Below, piece after piece: positions 61,487 through 64,000 of a stretch of DNA of 64,000 bases (its first letter is position 1; each line of letters begins with the position of its first letter). Origin of the DNA: Bradyrhizobium sp. CSA112 (GTDB lineage: Bacteria; Pseudomonadota; Alphaproteobacteria; Rhizobiales; Xanthobacteraceae); contig NZ_JAACFS010000030.1 of assembly GCF_029051645.1 (NCBI RefSeq), positions 1 through 64,000 on the forward strand. Direction: 5' to 3'. A program made the translations under genes and the position numbers. The notes below the pieces were generated by a model. The model did not search any database. It was not told where the DNA came from and saw nothing but the letters and a program-made list of their open reading frames with translations.

Positions 61487-62097
61487 CCCGCGTCCTCCTT
61501 GATGAGGTGATGGATGCCGGCGCGGAAATAGTCCCAGCCGGTGTAGATCGTGAAGATTGCCGACATCCACAACAGGACGATCCCGATCAGGGTGGTCGCG
61601 GGCAGCAGCTGCTCGCCCGCTTCGCCCGCGATCAGAAAGCCGATCGCGACCAACTGGATTGTCGTCTTCCATTTCGCAAGCTTCGTCACGGGCACGCTCA
61701 CCCGCAACGCCGCCAGATATTCCCGCAGGCCCGAGACCAGGATTTCGCGGCACAGGATCACGATGGCAGCCCACAGCGTCCAGCCGTGGATGCTGCTATC
61801 GGCTGCCAGCATCAGGAGGCAGGACGCCACCAGCAGCTTGTCGGCGATCGGGTCGAGCATGCGGCCAAAGGCGGACTGCTGGTCCCAAATGCGCGCATAG
61901 TAGCCATCGAGGTAGTCGGTCACCGCGGCGGCGATGAAGACCGCCAGCGCCACCCAGCGCAGCCACAGCGGGCCGTCCTGGATGGACTGGGCAAACACGC
62001 AGCCCACCACCACCGGAATGGCGGCTATGCGCGCGTAGGTAAGGATATTCGGCAGGGACATGCTCTTGGTCTGTCCCCTGGTCGTTGCGATGTTCAT
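61483..62097 (-). CDS. pgsA: Phosphatidylglycerophosphate synthase PgsA
   Basis: 204 residues from the ATG at 62097; an ATG 12 codons further in (62061) fits the MxLPNILTxxRI opening of many PgsA proteins. It makes phosphatidylglycerol phosphate from CDP-diacylglycerol and glycerol-3-phosphate, in the inner membrane. The CDP-alcohol phosphotransferase motif is complete: DYLDGYYARIWDQQSAFGRM then Leu-Asp-Pro-Ile-Ala-Asp. About five helices are visible. uvrC is upstream and moaD overlaps. Confidence 0.94.
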   Translation of the reverse strand: MNIATTRGQTKSMSLPNILTYARIAAIPVVVGCVFAQSIQDGPLWLRWVALAVFIAAAVTDYLDGYYARIWDQQSAFGRMLDPIADKLLVASCLLMLAADSSIHGWTLWAAIVILCREILVSGLREYLAALRVSVPVTKLAKWKTTIQLVAIGFLIAGEAGEQLLPATTLIGIVLLWMSAIFTIYTGWDYFRAGIHHLIKEDAG

Positions 62098-62181
62098 CCG
62101 TCTTACCAATACCGCTGAAGCGTGAAGGTCAACCGTGCGGGCCTAGATGTCGCAGGCGACACCCATATGAATTAAAGCCCC

Positions 62182-64000
62182 TTAACTCGGTTGCGCATGG
62201 AAAAACTCGAAAATTTTGCGGGCGCTTTCGGCGCTGACCCCCGGAACCTTGCCCAGGTCGGCGATCGAGGCCCGCTCGATCTCCTTCAGGGTTCCGAAGT
62301 GGTGCAGCAAGGCACGTTTGCGTGACGGGCCGATGCCCGGGATCTCCTGCAGGCCAGCTTCCCTGATGTCTTTTTTCCGCAGTTTGCGGTGCGAGCCGAT
62401 CACGAAGCGATGTGCCTCGTCGCGCAGTCGCTGGATGAAGTACAGCACAGGATCGCGCGGTTCGAGCTTGATGGCCTCGCGGTCCGGCATGAACAGGGTC
62501 TCCCGCCCGGCATCGCGGTCTGGGCCTTTTGCCACGGCCATCAGCGAGACCTGGGCCAGCCCGAGCCCGTCGAAAATCTCCCTGACGGCGTTGAGCTGGC
62601 CGCGGCCGCCGTCGATGATGACGAGGTCGGGCCATTGCGGAAACGAATCATCGTCGGCCTTCGCTTTGACGACGTCGCCCTCCGGCGGCTTCAGCAGCCG
62701 CTTGAAGCGCCGCTCCAGCACCTCGCGCATCATCGCGTAGTCGTCGCCGGGCGTCAGCCCCTCGGACTTGATGTTGAACTTGCGGTACTGGTTTTTGATA
62801 AAACCATCCGGCCCCGCCACGATCATCGCGCCGACGGCGTTGGTGCCCTGGATGTGGCTGTTGTCGTAGACCTCGATGCGTTTCGGCACCTGCGGCAGTC
62901 CGAGCGTGGCTGCCATCCCTTCCAGCAGCCGGCTCTGCGTCGCCGTATCGGCGAGCTTGCGGCCAAGCGCCTCGCGCGCATTGGTCAGCGCGTGTGTGAC
63001 CAATTCCTTTTTCTCGCCGCGCTTTGGCACGGAGATTTCGACTTTGTAGCCAGCCTTCACGCAAAGGGCATCGGCAAGCAGTTCTGATTCTTCGATCGCG
63101 TGCGAGAGCAGGATCAGCTTCGGCGGCGGCTTGTCGTCGTAGAACTGCGCGAGGAACGAAGCCAGCACTTCCTCCGACGTGAACGACTTCTCCGCGCGCG
63201 GGAAATAAGCGCGGTTGCCCCAGTTCTGGCCGGTGCGGAAGAAGAACACTTCAACGCAGGAATAGCCGCCTTCCTGATGGATGGCGAATACGTCGGCTTC
63301 TTCCACGGTACGCGGATTGATGCCCTGCTGCGACTGGATCGCCGACAGAGCGGCGAGGCGATCGCGGTAGAGCGCCGCTGTTTCAAATTCGAGTTCGTTC
63401 GACGCCTTCTCCATTTCGGCGGCGAGCAGCTCCTTCACGGCGTGGCTGCGGCCGGAAAGGAAATCGTTCGCCTCGCGCACCAGCTCGGTGTAGCCGGGGA
63501 AGTCGATCTCGCGCGTGCAGGGACCCGAACAGCGGCGGATTTGGTACAGCAGGCACGGCCGCGTGCGGCTTTCGAAAAAGCCGTCGGTGCAGGAGCGGAT
63601 CAGAAACGCGCGCTGTAGCGCCGTAATCGTGCGGTTGACGGCGCCGGCGGAAGCGAACGGCCCGAAATATCGTCCGGGCCTGGTTTGCGCGCCGCGATGT
63701 TTGAGGATCTGCGGCGCCCAATGGTCGCCGGTGATCAGGATGTAAGGAAACGATTTGTCGTCGCGCAGTTGCACGTTGAAGCGCGGCCGTAGCTGCTTGA
63801 TCAGATTGGCTTCCAGCAGCAGCGCTTCGGTCTCGGTCGTGGTGGAGACGATCTCGACCGTCACGGTCGCCGCGATCATGCGCAGGATACGCGCCGGCAG
63901 CGGCGCGTTGACGCGGGCGTAGGAAGCAAGCCGCTTGCGAACGTTTTTCGCCTTGCCGACGTACAGCACGTCGCTCGCGGTATTGAGCATGCGATAGACG
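62182..64000 (-). CDS. uvrC: Excinuclease ABC subunit UvrC (5' end beyond window)
   Basis: The C-terminal 606 or so codons. The frame is still open at 64000, where the translation reads Val-Tyr-Arg-Met-Leu-Asn-Thr, part of the GIY-YIG nuclease domain (expected -PGVYRM-), so the real start is outside. UvrC makes both incisions in nucleotide excision repair. Visible are the GIY-YIG remainder (VLYVGKAKNVRKRLASY), the UvrB-binding UVR motif, the RNase H-like endonuclease part (IEVYDNSHIQGTNAVGAMIV and VIIDGGRGQLNA) and the C-terminal helix-hairpin-helix pair (IPGIGPSRKRALLHHFG; VPGVSAESARKIFEFF). It heads the run into pgsA and moaDE. Confidence 0.96.
   Translation of the reverse strand, partial: VYRMLNTASDVLYVGKAKNVRKRLASYARVNAPLPARILRMIAATVTVEIVSTTTETEALLLEANLIKQLRPRFNVQLRDDKSFPYILITGDHWAPQILKHRGAQTRPGRYFGPFASAGAVNRTITALQRAFLIRSCTDGFFESRTRPCLLYQIRRCSGPCTREIDFPGYTELVREANDFLSGRSHAVKELLAAEMEKASNELEFETAALYRDRLAALSAIQSQQGINPRTVEEADVFAIHQEGGYSCVEVFFFRTGQNWGNRAYFPRAEKSFTSEEVLASFLAQFYDDKPPPKLILLSHAIEESELLADALCVKAGYKVEISVPKRGEKKELVTHALTNAREALGRKLADTATQSRLLEGMAATLGLPQVPKRIEVYDNSHIQGTNAVGAMIVAGPDGFIKNQYRKFNIKSEGLTPGDDYAMMREVLERRFKRLLKPPEGDVVKAKADDDSFPQWPDLVIIDGGRGQLNAVREIFDGLGLAQVSLMAVAKGPDRDAGRETLFMPDREAIKLEPRDPVLYFIQRLRDEAHRFVIGSHRKLRKKDIREAGLQEIPGIGPSRKRALLHHFGTLKEIERASIADLGKVPGVSAESARKIFEFFHAQPS

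Overview
The window is high-GC alphaproteobacterial chromosome, most like Bradyrhizobium or the related Nitrobacteraceae (Rhodopseudomonas and relatives). The grounds are the mix of Rhizobiales-type genes (DUF6101, DUF2093, DUF4170, HisG with HisZ, a TipF-like EAL protein), a fluoroacetate dehalogenase nearly superimposable on the Rhodopseudomonas palustris enzyme, a CIRCE-controlled groESL, and many rhizobial-style palindromic intergenic repeats. Genus is inferred from gene content only. No rRNA, tRNA, CRISPR array or prophage was seen.

Layout. 0-0.2 kb: edge of an IS5-family insertion sequence. 0.2-9 kb: exported proteins of unknown role, groESL, a lipoprotein, CheZ, an L,D-transpeptidase and a DUF2076 protein. 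9-17 kb: a ChbG/HpnK deacetylase overlapped with a GT2 polyprenyl-phosphate glycosyltransferase, hisG-hisZ, rsmE, ubiA and DUF6101. 17-23 kb: pmbA-cysQ-DUF4170-acyltransferase-waaA-lpxK, an envelope/lipid A operon with overlapping genes. 23-32 kb: hydrolases, xseA, a membrane protein with a winged-helix regulator, purD, an acyl-CoA dehydrogenase and the fluoroacetate dehalogenase. 32-39 kb: tadA, a very long RluB-type pseudouridine synthase, rsmD, mutL, a DUF2892-ECF sigma pair and arfB. 39-49 kb: an active/inactive M16 peptidase pair, a BamF-position exported protein, lspA, ileS with a histone-H1-like tail, ribF with an acetyltransferase, and cheY. 49.8-55.6 kb: an accessory block with an AraC regulator, a cofactor-free haloperoxidase-type hydrolase, the remnant of a second one, an NDH-2-like flavoprotein, an MBL-fold hydrolase and an SDR. 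55.7-64 kb: a HAD hydrolase, the TipF-like protein, an omega-transaminase, and uvrC-pgsA-moaD-moaE-prmB (uvrC runs off the right edge).

Themes. Envelope assembly is spread through the window (lipid A/Kdo, LspA, L,D-transpeptidase, GT2-deacetylase, PgsA). Three motility or c-di-GMP genes (cheZ, cheY, tipF-like) stand alone. Translation and RNA modification genes are frequent (rsmE, rsmD, tadA, rluB-like, arfB, prmB, ileS).

The most distinctive large-scale pattern is that hairpin-forming repeats occupy nearly every gap between convergent genes, and in several cases the repeat or hairpin contains the stop codon. The most unusual proteins are IleS with a ~175-residue Lys/Ala tail and a degenerate zinc finger, a pseudouridine synthase with a ~385-residue Arg/Asp/Gly-rich extension, a dienelactone-hydrolase-like protein with Ala at the nucleophile position, and an ECF sigma factor translationally coupled to a tiny DUF2892 membrane protein.
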